From Paenibacillus polymyxa (GTDB lineage Bacteria > Bacillota > Bacilli > Paenibacillales > Paenibacillaceae), in NCBI RefSeq assembly GCF_018614975.1, contig NZ_JAGGNR010000026.1, forward strand, positions 62,001-126,000: 64,000 bases of DNA, written 5' to 3'. A program made the position numbers and the translations under genes. Position 1 is the first letter of the stretch. The number at the start of each line of letters is the position of its first letter. Under the pieces are notes generated by a model. That model ran no database searches. It was not told the origin of the DNA and saw only the letters and a program-made list of their open reading frames with translations. This document shows positions 26,461-34,781 of this stretch, in pieces.

Positions 26461-27435
26461 ATGAACAAGAAACCTAGGTCGCTAATCCGGATTATCATTC
26501 CGGTTGTCCTGACGTTGGTTACAATTGCATTGATTGTCTGGCCAATGCTGGCAGGCGGACAGTACGTTGTTCTGGATCCGAAGGGGCCAATTGGCGCTTC
26601 GCAGAGAGATTTGATTGTCATCTCGACAATTTTGTGTGCTGTCATCATTGTGCCAGTACTCATTTTGTCTGCCGTAATCGTATGGCGTTACCGCGACAAG
26701 CCGGATAACAAAGCTGCTTATGAACCTAACTGGTCTCATAGCACGAAGGCGGAGGCAATCTGGTGGACGGTTCCAATTATCATTATTGGACTGCTTGCCA
26801 TTGTTACTGTTCGTTACACGTATGATCTGGAGCCTTCGAAGCCGTTGGCTCACGAGAAAGCACCAATTACCATCCAAGTGTCTTCACTGGACTGGAAATG
26901 GTTGTTTATGTATCCTGAGCAAGGGATTGCAACGGTCAACACGCTGAATATTCCGGCAGACCGGCCCGTGAAATTTGAACTCACTGCGGATTCACCGATG
27001 AACTCATTCTGGATTCCGCAACTTGGAGGACAGATTTATACGATGTCGGGTATGGCGATGACCTTGTATCTGCAGGCAGATCATGAAGGCAAGTACTGGG
27101 GTTCAGGCGCTAACTTCACAGGTGAGCATTTTGGAGAAATGCGTTTTGATGTGAATGCTACATCGGACGAAGATTTTGACAATTGGGTAGCTGAAGTGAA
27201 ACAGAGTTCTCAGGCGTTGACTACAGAAGGTTACAAAGCACTGGCTGAACCAGGAACAAGCAATGTTGCTTATTATTCTGCCTTCCCGGAAGGATTGTTC
27301 CAAAATATTGTGACCAAGTATGTTGTAGATGGTCAAAGTGCTCACAGTAAGCATGGAAGTTCAAGTGAAGCTTCTGGAGCCATTCAAAGTCCAACCGATG
27401 TGTCCAATCAAGATGAGGACAAGAGTGCTAACTAA
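26461..27435 (+). CDS. qoxA: Cytochrome aa3-type menaquinol oxidase subunit II
   Basis: A 324-residue membrane-anchored subunit with two N-terminal membrane helices (about residues 8-30 and 46-70) and an extracytoplasmic cupredoxin domain. The VLDPKGPIGASQRDLI and FWIPQLGGQIYTMSGMAMTLYLQAD segments are typical of quinol oxidase subunit II, and the CuA Cys/His ligands of cytochrome c oxidases are absent, so quinol is the donor. The lipobox cysteine of classical QoxA/CyoA is not there: the site reads MLAGGQY. The Ser/Asp-rich tail is low-complexity. It is the first gene of qoxABCD. Confidence 0.93.
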   Translation: MNKKPRSLIRIIIPVVLTLVTIALIVWPMLAGGQYVVLDPKGPIGASQRDLIVISTILCAVIIVPVLILSAVIVWRYRDKPDNKAAYEPNWSHSTKAEAIWWTVPIIIIGLLAIVTVRYTYDLEPSKPLAHEKAPITIQVSSLDWKWLFMYPEQGIATVNTLNIPADRPVKFELTADSPMNSFWIPQLGGQIYTMSGMAMTLYLQADHEGKYWGSGANFTGEHFGEMRFDVNATSDEDFDNWVAEVKQSSQALTTEGYKALAEPGTSNVAYYSAFPEGLFQNIVTKYVVDGQSAHSKHGSSSEASGAIQSPTDVSNQDEDKSAN

Positions 27436-27456
27436 AGATTCGAAAGGAGGCCCCCA

Positions 27457-29427
27457 ATGTTAGAGAGACTTAAAGAGTTTGCATCGGAGTTTTTCGTAAC
27501 TGGCGACCCGCTGATCTATGGAGCAGACGTGGCCATCGGTATTACGATGATTACGATCGTAACGGTGCTGACTTATTTCAAAAAATGGGGCTGGCTCTGG
27601 CGTAACTGGTTAACTACCGTCGATCATAAAAAGATCGGTATTATGTATATCATTGCTTCCATTATCATGTTGTTCCGTGGTGGTGTGGATGCATTGATGA
27701 TGCGTCTGCAGCTGGCTATGCCTAACATGGATTTCTTACATCCTGAACATTATAATCAGGTCTTTACAACTCACGGCACGATCATGATCCTGTTCATGGC
27801 GATGCCATTTATGTTTGGTTTATTTAACGTTATCGTGCCATTACAGATCGGAGCAAGGGACGTTGCCTTCCCGTTTCTGAATGCATTGAGCTTCTGGTTA
27901 TTCTTCCTGGGAGCAATGCTGTTTAACCTGTCGTTCGTTATCGGTGGTTCACCGGATGCCGGATGGCTGAGTTATCCACCTCTATCGGAGCTGTCACACA
28001 GTCCGGGGGTCGGACAGAACTTCTATATATGGGGTATACAGATATCGGGTATCGGTTCCCTGGCTACCGGTATCAACTTCCTGGTTACCATCATTAAAAT
28101 GCGTGCGCCAGGCATGAAATGGATGAAAATGCCGATGTTCACATGGTCGGTATTCTCCACTTGTATCATTATCTTGTTTGCTTTCCCGATCTTGACCGTG
28201 ACACTTGCATTGCTCTTCCTCGACAGGTTTGCTGGAGCGCATTTCTTCACACTTGATCTGGGCGGTAACCCAATGATGTATATCAACTTGATCTGGATGT
28301 GGGGTCACCCTGAGGTATACATTGTCGTCTTGCCGGCATTCGGTGTGTTCTCCGAGATTGTAAGTACCTTCTCTCGGAAAAAACTGTTTGGTTACAAGTC
28401 AATGGTATTTGCAATGTTAATTATCAGCTTCCTGTCCTTCTTCACATGGGCGCATCACTTCTTCACGATGGGTTCAGGAGCGGATGTGAATGCATTCTTC
28501 GCCGTAACTACGATGTTGATTGCTATTCCAACAGGGGTTAAGATATTTAACTGGCTGTTTACCATGTATCGAGGAAGGATTCGCATGGCGACTCCGATGA
28601 TGTGGACACTTGCCTTTATCCCGTGCTTTATTGTCGGGGGTATGACAGGCGTTCTGTTATCCGTTGCTCCTGCTGACTTCCAGTTCCACAACAGTTACTT
28701 CCTGATTGCCCACTTCCACCAAGTATTGATCGGTGGCGTTGTCTTCGGATACTTCGCTGGTCTGTATTACTGGTGGCCTAAAATGTTCGGTTTCCAACTC
28801 GAAGAGAAACTGGGCAAATGGGCATTCTGGACTTGGAATATTGGTTTCTATGTCTGCTTCATGCCGCAGTACGCTGTCGGTCTGATGGGTATGACACGTC
28901 GTCTGAGCACATACGGCTGGGATACTGGCTGGTGGGAACTGAACTTCGTATCCACAATCGGGGCATTCCTGATGGGTGTCGGATTCTTGTTCCAAGTTGC
29001 ACAAATTGCAGACGGTATTCGCAAATACAAAACACTTAAAGCTTCCGGCGATCCATGGGATGGTCGTACGCTCGAGTGGTCGATTCCTTCACCAGCTCCT
29101 GAATATAACTTCGCTGTTACACCGCGCGGAGACGATATCGATGAGTGGTGGGAAGAGAAAGAACGTCGTGCCAAAGGCATCTATCCGCCTGAGCAACCGC
29201 TTGAGCCGATTCACATGCCGAAGAACTCCTCGATTCCGTTCATCATGTCTGTCTTCTGGTTCGTTGCTGGTTTCGGCTTCGTATTCGGTTGGCTGTGGAT
29301 GGCGATTCTCGGACTTGCTGGCGTAGGCATCTGTATGATCGCCCGTTCATTCTCTTACGATACGGATTATTACATTCCGGTCGACGAAATTAAGCGTACC
29401 GAAGCGTCGTTAAGGGGGTCGGTATAG
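27457..29427 (+). CDS. qoxB: Menaquinol oxidase subunit I (heme-copper oxidase)
   Basis: A 656-residue polytopic catalytic subunit that reduces O2 and pumps protons. Ligand motifs: low-spin haem His in FTTHGTIMIL, CuB His and the cross-linked Tyr in MWGHPEVYIVVLPAFG, the CuB His pair in WAHHFF, and haem a3/a His in FLIAHFHQVLIGG. The length and extra C-terminal helices match the Qox/Cyo subgroup. AAAGGAGG precedes the ATG. The stop codon is directly followed by the qoxC start. Confidence 0.97.
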   Translation: MLERLKEFASEFFVTGDPLIYGADVAIGITMITIVTVLTYFKKWGWLWRNWLTTVDHKKIGIMYIIASIIMLFRGGVDALMMRLQLAMPNMDFLHPEHYNQVFTTHGTIMILFMAMPFMFGLFNVIVPLQIGARDVAFPFLNALSFWLFFLGAMLFNLSFVIGGSPDAGWLSYPPLSELSHSPGVGQNFYIWGIQISGIGSLATGINFLVTIIKMRAPGMKWMKMPMFTWSVFSTCIIILFAFPILTVTLALLFLDRFAGAHFFTLDLGGNPMMYINLIWMWGHPEVYIVVLPAFGVFSEIVSTFSRKKLFGYKSMVFAMLIISFLSFFTWAHHFFTMGSGADVNAFFAVTTMLIAIPTGVKIFNWLFTMYRGRIRMATPMMWTLAFIPCFIVGGMTGVLLSVAPADFQFHNSYFLIAHFHQVLIGGVVFGYFAGLYYWWPKMFGFQLEEKLGKWAFWTWNIGFYVCFMPQYAVGLMGMTRRLSTYGWDTGWWELNFVSTIGAFLMGVGFLFQVAQIADGIRKYKTLKASGDPWDGRTLEWSIPSPAPEYNFAVTPRGDDIDEWWEEKERRAKGIYPPEQPLEPIHMPKNSSIPFIMSVFWFVAGFGFVFGWLWMAILGLAGVGICMIARSFSYDTDYYIPVDEIKRTEASLRGSV

Positions 29428-30048
29428 ATGGCTCAAGCAGCCGCTAAGCACGGTGAGAATCATGCGCATGGTCATGACCATGGCCACCATGATCCACAGG
29501 AAATGAAAATTCTCGGATTCTGGTTCTTCCTGATTTCCGACGTTATCTTGTTCTCCGTATTGTTCGCAACCTTCATTGTGTTGCGTGACAATACGGCGGG
29601 CGGACCGATTTTGTCCGAACTGATCAAAATGCCTGGCGTTATCGCCGAGACATTTATCTTGCTCACGAGTTCATTTACGAGCGGACTTGCCGTTCTGGCA
29701 ATGAACCAGGGTAAAGTGAAACAGTTGATTAACTGGCTGATTGTTACAGCTGTTCTGGGTGCAAGCTTTATCGCCCTGGAGGTTTACGAGTTTGTTGAGA
29801 TGGTTCACGAAGGCTTTAGTTACACGACGAGTGCGGCTTCTGGTGCATTCTTCACCCTCGTGGGTACTCACGGACTTCACGTATCGCTTGGTCTGATCTG
29901 GATGATCGGACTCATGTTCCAACTGAAAAAACGTGGGATTACCGACGTTACTCGCGGTAAGATCAACGTCATCAGCTTGTACTGGCACTTCTTGGACGTC
30001 GTATGGATCTTCCTCCTGTCGATCGTCTATCTCATGGGGGTGATGTAG
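29428..30048 (+). CDS. qoxC: Menaquinol oxidase subunit III
   Basis: A 206-residue membrane subunit with about five helices. Family segments include PQEMKILGFWFFLISDVILFSVLFATFIVLR and GTHGLHVSLGLIWMIGL. The N-terminus carries an unusual His cluster within residues 8-22 (HGENHAHGHDHGHHD). The start abuts the qoxB stop with no gap and the stop abuts the qoxD start, so all four subunits are translationally coupled. Confidence 0.96.
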   Translation: MAQAAAKHGENHAHGHDHGHHDPQEMKILGFWFFLISDVILFSVLFATFIVLRDNTAGGPILSELIKMPGVIAETFILLTSSFTSGLAVLAMNQGKVKQLINWLIVTAVLGASFIALEVYEFVEMVHEGFSYTTSAASGAFFTLVGTHGLHVSLGLIWMIGLMFQLKKRGITDVTRGKINVISLYWHFLDVVWIFLLSIVYLMGVM

Positions 30049-30378
30049 ATGGCAGAGCACAACTCACATGATTCCCACGGCCATGAACAACATGGCTCAC
30101 TGAAGTCTTATGTCATCGGCTTCATTCTGTCCGTCGTACTGACAATCATTCCACTTGTGGTGGTTTTGAACGACATGATGGGCAAAACAGGAACACTCGT
30201 TGTGATTCTTGGTACAGCAGCACTTCAGTTTGTGGTTCAACTCTTCTTCTTCATGCATATCCGTGAAACAGAGAAACCACGCTGGAATGTCATGGCCCTT
30301 ATTTTCGGATTACTGATTATGATGACCATCGTAATTGGTTCGATCTGGATCATGCTTAACAATGCTGTTGCACATTAA
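30049..30378 (+). CDS. qoxD: Menaquinol oxidase subunit IV
   Basis: A 109-residue subunit with three membrane helices after an N-terminal His-rich stretch (HNSHDSHGHEQHG). The family segment LQFVVQLFFFMHIRETEKPRWNVMALIFGLLIM is clear. It is thought to aid CuB loading or stability in this oxidase family. Last gene of qoxABCD, followed by a strong terminator. Confidence 0.95.
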   Translation: MAEHNSHDSHGHEQHGSLKSYVIGFILSVVLTIIPLVVVLNDMMGKTGTLVVILGTAALQFVVQLFFFMHIRETEKPRWNVMALIFGLLIMMTIVIGSIWIMLNNAVAH

Positions 30379-30389
30379 TTTATAAGATG

Positions 30390-30438
30390 AAAGAGCTTCA
30401 TGACCTTGGAATTCAAGGTTGTGGGGCTCTTTTTTTTC
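30390..30438 (+). terminator. Terminator of qoxABCD
   Basis: AAGAGC with an inner ACCTTG/CAAGGT stem pairs to GCTCTT, followed by TTTTTTTT. Confidence 0.9.
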
Positions 30439-30498
30439 TAAGTAGAAGTTAATGCATATTTTAATGAAAAAAAAGTTGTATTATATCATAATAAGTCG

Positions 30499-30527
30499 TT
30501 GATGAAATAATTTACCAATGATACTAT
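30499..30527 (+). promoter_or_regulatory. Promoter candidate of the acyl/glycosyl gene cluster
   Basis: TTGATG (30499-30504) and TACTAT (30522-30527) are 17 bases apart, about 77 bases before the first gene of the 15-kb cluster. No BirA-like operator was found here, although bioY is the second gene. Confidence 0.55.
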
Positions 30528-30555
30528 TGTTATACACTCTGTCAATATATTCAAT

Positions 30556-30593
30556 ATTTTAGCTAGAGCTATTTTAGCAAAAGTTATTTTAGG
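30556..30593 (+). repeat. Three ATTTTAG repeats at exact 15-base spacing in the cluster leader
   Basis: ATTTTAGC (30556-30563), ATTTTAGC (30571-30578) and ATTTTAGG (30586-30593) start exactly 15 bases apart. The last overlaps the AGGAG ribosome binding site of the first cluster gene. Confidence 0.6.
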
Positions 30594-30603
30594 AGATGTA
30601 CCA

Positions 30604-31587
30604 ATGAAAGCTAGGGTAATCCGTTATTATCGTTTTGGCGAACCAAGTGAAGTGTTATGTATGGAAGAAAAAGATGTGATACCCCCTGGCCCCGGTGAAT
30701 TAGCAGTGAGGATGTATGCTCGGCCTATTAATCCCTCCGATATCATTCCTGTTCGAGGAGCTTACCCGCATCGTACCCGATTACCAGCTGTTCCCGGGTT
30801 TGAGGGTATGGGGATAGTAGAAGCAGTAGGGCCGGGAGTATCCAATCAAATGTTGGGGCGCCGCGTCTTGCCGCTAAAAGGCGAGAATACTTGGCAGGAC
30901 GTCGTGAAGACTTTGGATCGTCATACAATCATCGTGCCGAATGATATCGATGATCAATCAGCAAGTCAGCTCTATATTAATCCGGTTACGGCTTGGTTGA
31001 TCTGTACAGAGGTGCTTAAGCTTACGTATGGTGATACCTTGATTGTGAATGCAGGGGGATCTGCGATCGGGCGAATCTTTGCACAGATCTCAAAAATCTA
31101 TGGATTTAAATTGATTTCGCTTACGAGAGATGATCGTCATACTGCTGAACTGTATCGTCTTGGAGCATTTTCTGTTATCAATACAACGAAAGAGTTGCTA
31201 CAGGATAGAATTGCAGAATTAACAGAGGGATGCGGTGCTGATGCAGCCGTGGATTGTATTGGAGGGACAGATGGGGAACAGTTGGTCAGTTGCCTTAAGC
31301 CGAATGGTACGGTCATCAGTGTAGGACTACTTTCGGGGATCACACCGTTATGGCATGAAGTAACTCGGGGAACACAAGTTCATGTGAAACTTTTCTGGTT
31401 AAAGCATTGGGTGGAACGCTGTTCGCAAGAACGCTGGGAACAGGTATTTCATGAGGTGATGGAGCTGGTCAGAGCAGGGAGGCTTGTCATGGCAAACATT
31501 GGGGCGACGTATGAACTAACGAATGTACAACAGGCTATTGCAGCGGCTGAATCGGGTATTGAGGGGAAGGTTCTCTTAATACACTAG
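30604..31587 (+). CDS. Zinc-independent MDR oxidoreductase, enoyl-thioester reductase-like
   Basis: A 327-residue medium-chain dehydrogenase/reductase. The N-terminal GroES-like domain (residues 1-120) has no zinc-ligand Cys/His set but has INPSDI, the usual catalytic-domain motif of quinone reductase and MECR/Etr1 enoyl reductases. The Rossmann part carries NAGGSAIGRIFAQI for NADPH. The overall pattern (PGFEGMGIVEAVGPGV, then VNPVTAW-like INPVTAWLI) fits 2-enoyl thioester reductases best. It opens the cluster that ends with acyl-CoA dehydrogenase and hydratase genes, which supports a role in saturating an enoyl intermediate. A general quinone reductase remains possible. Confidence 0.82.
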   Translation: MKARVIRYYRFGEPSEVLCMEEKDVIPPGPGELAVRMYARPINPSDIIPVRGAYPHRTRLPAVPGFEGMGIVEAVGPGVSNQMLGRRVLPLKGENTWQDVVKTLDRHTIIVPNDIDDQSASQLYINPVTAWLICTEVLKLTYGDTLIVNAGGSAIGRIFAQISKIYGFKLISLTRDDRHTAELYRLGAFSVINTTKELLQDRIAELTEGCGADAAVDCIGGTDGEQLVSCLKPNGTVISVGLLSGITPLWHEVTRGTQVHVKLFWLKHWVERCSQERWEQVFHEVMELVRAGRLVMANIGATYELTNVQQAIAAAESGIEGKVLLIH

Positions 31588-31659
31588 TACATAAGACTTG
31601 GAGAAAACTCAACATAAAGAACGCGTAATTAAAAACTAATTCATATTGGGGGCCTTGTT

Positions 31660-32232
31660 GTGAAGATTAAAGATATGATGTTTACTGCGATTATGGCAGC
31701 CGTTATTGCAGTACTTGGACTGTTACCTCCGATTCCACTACCATTTATACCTGTGCCAATTACAGTTCAAACGCTGGGCGTGATGCTGGCAGGCAGTATC
31801 CTTGGTGCTCGATTGGGAGGGATAAGTCTCTTGCTCTTTGTTGTTCTGATCGGTTTAGGAGCTCCATTGTTGTCCGGTGGCAGAGGGGGCTTGGGTGTTC
31901 TGGTTGGACCTACAGGCGGGTATGTTCTAAGTTATCCGATTGCTGCTTTTGTGATCGGGTTGCTGGTTCAACGGACATCCGTCGCAGGCATTAAATTTTG
32001 GAACTTTCTACTGAGCAACATCGTGGGCGGAATCCTTGTTGTGTATGCAGTGGGTATTCCATTCCTTTCCTTTATAACGGATGTACCTATTACACAGGCT
32101 CTCATAGGCAACCTTGTTTTCATTCCAGGTGACCTGCTCAAAGCAGTGCTTGCTTCACTTATTGCTGTTAGAATTCTCAAGGTAAGTCCTACAATGATCC
32201 AGGATACGAAGAGGCAGACTCCAGGGGTCTAA
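31660..32232 (+). CDS. bioY: Biotin ECF transporter substrate-binding subunit BioY
   Basis: A 190-residue membrane S-component with six hydrophobic segments that binds biotin. Family features are PFIPVPITVQTLGVMLAGSILGARLGG and GRGGLGVLVGPTGGYVLSYPIAAFVIG. The GTG at 31660 is used (GGGGGCC upstream); a TTG one codon earlier is possible. It is followed by its own EcfA1, EcfA2 and EcfT, making a self-contained importer rather than relying on the ribosomal-cluster ECF module. In B. subtilis a bioY paralogue (yhfU) also sits with acyl-CoA ligase and thiolase-like genes (yhfT, yhfS). Confidence 0.95.
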   Translation: MKIKDMMFTAIMAAVIAVLGLLPPIPLPFIPVPITVQTLGVMLAGSILGARLGGISLLLFVVLIGLGAPLLSGGRGGLGVLVGPTGGYVLSYPIAAFVIGLLVQRTSVAGIKFWNFLLSNIVGGILVVYAVGIPFLSFITDVPITQALIGNLVFIPGDLLKAVLASLIAVRILKVSPTMIQDTKRQTPGV

Positions 32233-32309
32233 CATTATGATATTCAGAGACTGCACATTCCTAAGCACTTCTGTACAAGTAAATCGCGCCAAGTGATGGA
32301 GGTACTACA

Positions 32310-33119
32310 GTGATTCATTTTTCCAATGTAACGTTTGGTTATGCAAACCGGCCAACAATGTTAAACGATATTAACCTTCATATTCGTTCTGGTGAATACG
32401 TGGCGTTTGCTGGAAGGAATGGAGCAGGGAAATCCACCATAGCCAGGTTAATGAACGGGTTACTTCTTCCAACCACAGGCCAAGTAACCTTTAATGATTA
32501 TGTGACATCCAATGAAAATGATTTAAGTATCATTCGTCAGAGAATCGGAATGATCTTCCAAAATCCAGAGAATCAAATTGTGGCATCTACAGTGTTTGAA
32601 GATATTGCCTTCGGCCTGCAAAATGTTTGTGTCCCTACTGAAGATATCAAGCGTCATGTAACAGAGGCATTGAGGCAAGTGGGGATGCTGGATTATTATA
32701 ATTCCGATGTATTTTCGTTATCAGGAGGGCAAAAACAGCGTATCGCTATTGCGGGAGTTCTCGCTATGGGACCAGAAGTTATTGTTTTTGATGAATCTAC
32801 CTCAATGCTCGACCCGGAAGGCAAAGATCAGATTGCATTGCTGATGGGAGAGTTGCATAAACAAGGAATTACGATTGTAACGATTACGCATGACTCAGAG
32901 GAGATTGCAGCATCATCGAGAGTTATTGTACTTGATCAGGGTGACATTTGTTATGATGGATCGCCCGAAGCCTTGTTTCAAGGAGAATACTGGCGTTTTC
33001 CCGGGGTAACGGCTCCTTTTGTCGTCGAGGCAAGAGAGGCATTGAACCGGGAGGGGTTACACTCTTCTTCAGCACTCACTCTGGAAGATTTGGTGGATGA
33101 TTTATGCAAATTAAACTAA
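32310..33119 (+). CDS. ecfA1: ECF transporter ATPase EcfA1
   Basis: A 269-residue cytosolic ATPase of the CbiO group. Walker A is GRNGAGKST, the Q-loop IGMIFQNPENQIVASTVFEDIAFG, the signature LSGGQKQRIAIAGVLAMGPEV and Walker B VIVFDESTSMLD, where DEST replaces DEPT as is usual for EcfA1. It starts at a GTG with GGAGG 8 bases upstream. It overlaps the next ATPase gene by 16 bases. Confidence 0.95.
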   Translation: MIHFSNVTFGYANRPTMLNDINLHIRSGEYVAFAGRNGAGKSTIARLMNGLLLPTTGQVTFNDYVTSNENDLSIIRQRIGMIFQNPENQIVASTVFEDIAFGLQNVCVPTEDIKRHVTEALRQVGMLDYYNSDVFSLSGGQKQRIAIAGVLAMGPEVIVFDESTSMLDPEGKDQIALLMGELHKQGITIVTITHDSEEIAASSRVIVLDQGDICYDGSPEALFQGEYWRFPGVTAPFVVEAREALNREGLHSSSALTLEDLVDDLCKLN

Positions 33120-33967
33120 AAGAAGTGGACTTCTCGTATCATGCTGGAACACCACTGGAGAACAACGTATTGAGCAATATTACACTCACCATGAGTCATA
33201 ATCGTATCTTTGCTGTTGTGGGAAAAACGGGATCAGGCAAGTCAACTTTTGTACAGCTGCTCAATGGGCTTCTGCAACCTACAAATGGAACAGTTGATAT
33301 AGGGGAGTTTCGAATGACAACCGATCGAAAAAAAACACATGTTCTCTATGATAAAGTAGGTATTGTATTTCAATTTCCGGAGCATCAATTATTCGAGGAT
33401 ACGGTATTAAAAGACATCTCCTTTGGTCCCAAGAACTTGGGCTGGTCGGCCGAAAAAGTTCGTAGTACTTGCTTGGATGCATTACACATGGTAGGTCTGG
33501 ACGAATCTTTCTGCAATAGATCACCGTTTGAATTAAGTGGCGGAGAGAAGCGGAGAGTGGCAATCGCAAGTGTGTTAGCGATGAACCCGGAGGTGCTTAT
33601 TCTCGACGAGCCAACCGTAGGGTTGGATTCGGAAGGGAAAGAGCAGCTGATGGAACTCTTTCGTTCCTGGCAGCAAGAACAGGGGAGTACGATCATTATG
33701 GTGACGCACGATATGGAAACTGTTGCCGAGTATGCCGAAGAAGTGATTATATTTGAACGTGGTCAAGTGCAAAGACATACAACTCCGCTCCAATTGTTCA
33801 CTGAATATCAAGATGAGTTGAAAGATATGGGATTGAAGCTGCCTAAAGCGCTCCAGCTCGTGGAGGCCATAAATGTAAAATTGAACGCTGAATTGCAGCT
33901 GGAGTCAGTAAAGAAAGAATGGATTTTTTCATATATTGCTGATTTTTTTCAGAGGAAGGAATTGTAG
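33104..33967 (+). CDS. ecfA2: ECF transporter ATPase EcfA2
   Basis: A 287-residue partner ATPase. Walker A GKTGSGKST, Q-loop VGIVFQFPEHQLFEDTVLKDISFGPKNLG, signature LSGGEKRRVAIASVLAMNPEV, Walker B VLILDEPTVGLD and switch His in VTHDME are intact. The start lies inside the end of ecfA1, and ecfT starts 2 bases after its stop. It forms the heterodimeric ATPase with EcfA1. Confidence 0.95.
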   Translation: MQIKLKEVDFSYHAGTPLENNVLSNITLTMSHNRIFAVVGKTGSGKSTFVQLLNGLLQPTNGTVDIGEFRMTTDRKKTHVLYDKVGIVFQFPEHQLFEDTVLKDISFGPKNLGWSAEKVRSTCLDALHMVGLDESFCNRSPFELSGGEKRRVAIASVLAMNPEVLILDEPTVGLDSEGKEQLMELFRSWQQEQGSTIIMVTHDMETVAEYAEEVIIFERGQVQRHTTPLQLFTEYQDELKDMGLKLPKALQLVEAINVKLNAELQLESVKKEWIFSYIADFFQRKEL

Positions 33968-33969
33968 TT

Positions 33970-34773
33970 ATGTCCTTATCTCAATCCTTTATCATTGGTC
34001 AGTATGTCCATAGAAACTCCATCATTCACCGGCTTGATCCAAGAGCTAAGCTCGTCATCACGTTCCTGTTCATGTTATCTGTCATGTTATTGAACTCATG
34101 GCTTTCATACGTTTTGTCTGCGGTGTTTGTGGCGGGTGTAGTCACTATATCGCAAATACCACCTTCCTATATTGTTAGAGGACTAAAACCTGTTTGGCTA
34201 ATAGTCATTGTCACATCTGTGTTTCACATTTTTCTGACGCAAGGGGGGCAGTTATGGCTTGAAGCGGGAGTGTTCTCGATCTACGAGGAAGGTGTCATTA
34301 AAGCAGGTAATATAGCCATTCGCATCATTCTTCTTCTCGTCATCGCTTCATTGTTGACGCTTACGACAAAGCTGGGTGATCTCGCACAGGCTATTGAAGA
34401 TCTGTTGAAGCCTGCCAAGCGGCTGGGTGTTCCTACACAGGAATTTGCGTTGATGATCTCGTGGACGATCCGCTTTATTCCAATCCTGTTGAATGAAACC
34501 GACAACGTGATGAAGGCACAGCGGGCAAGAGGTGTTCGTTTTAATTCCGGTAATATTGTTCGTCGTCTGCGAAGTTTTATCCCAATTGTAGTACCTATCC
34601 TTCTGTTAGCGTTCCAGAAAGCCGAAAGCGCTTCACTGGCCGTCGAGGCACGCGGATATAGCCCAGGCATGAATCGAACGCAACTGAGAACGTTAGCTTT
34701 CAAAAAGCTCGACTATCAAGTGCTGATCATATCTATTTTTTGTTTCGCACTTTTGTTGGCATTACGAAAGTGA
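33970..34773 (+). CDS. ecfT: ECF transporter transmembrane subunit EcfT
   Basis: A 267-residue scaffold protein with about five to six membrane segments (HRLDPRAKLVITFLFMLSVMLLNSW at the N-terminus). The two coupling-helix motifs with Ala-Arg-Gly are present: KAQRARGVRF and AVEARGYSPG. It completes the BioY-EcfA1-EcfA2-EcfT complex encoded in one tight block. The next gene starts 8 bases later, so the transporter is cotranscribed with the metabolic genes. Confidence 0.94.
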   Translation: MSLSQSFIIGQYVHRNSIIHRLDPRAKLVITFLFMLSVMLLNSWLSYVLSAVFVAGVVTISQIPPSYIVRGLKPVWLIVIVTSVFHIFLTQGGQLWLEAGVFSIYEEGVIKAGNIAIRIILLLVIASLLTLTTKLGDLAQAIEDLLKPAKRLGVPTQEFALMISWTIRFIPILLNETDNVMKAQRARGVRFNSGNIVRRLRSFIPIVVPILLLAFQKAESASLAVEARGYSPGMNRTQLRTLAFKKLDYQVLIISIFCFALLLALRK

Positions 34774-34781
34774 GGTAATTT

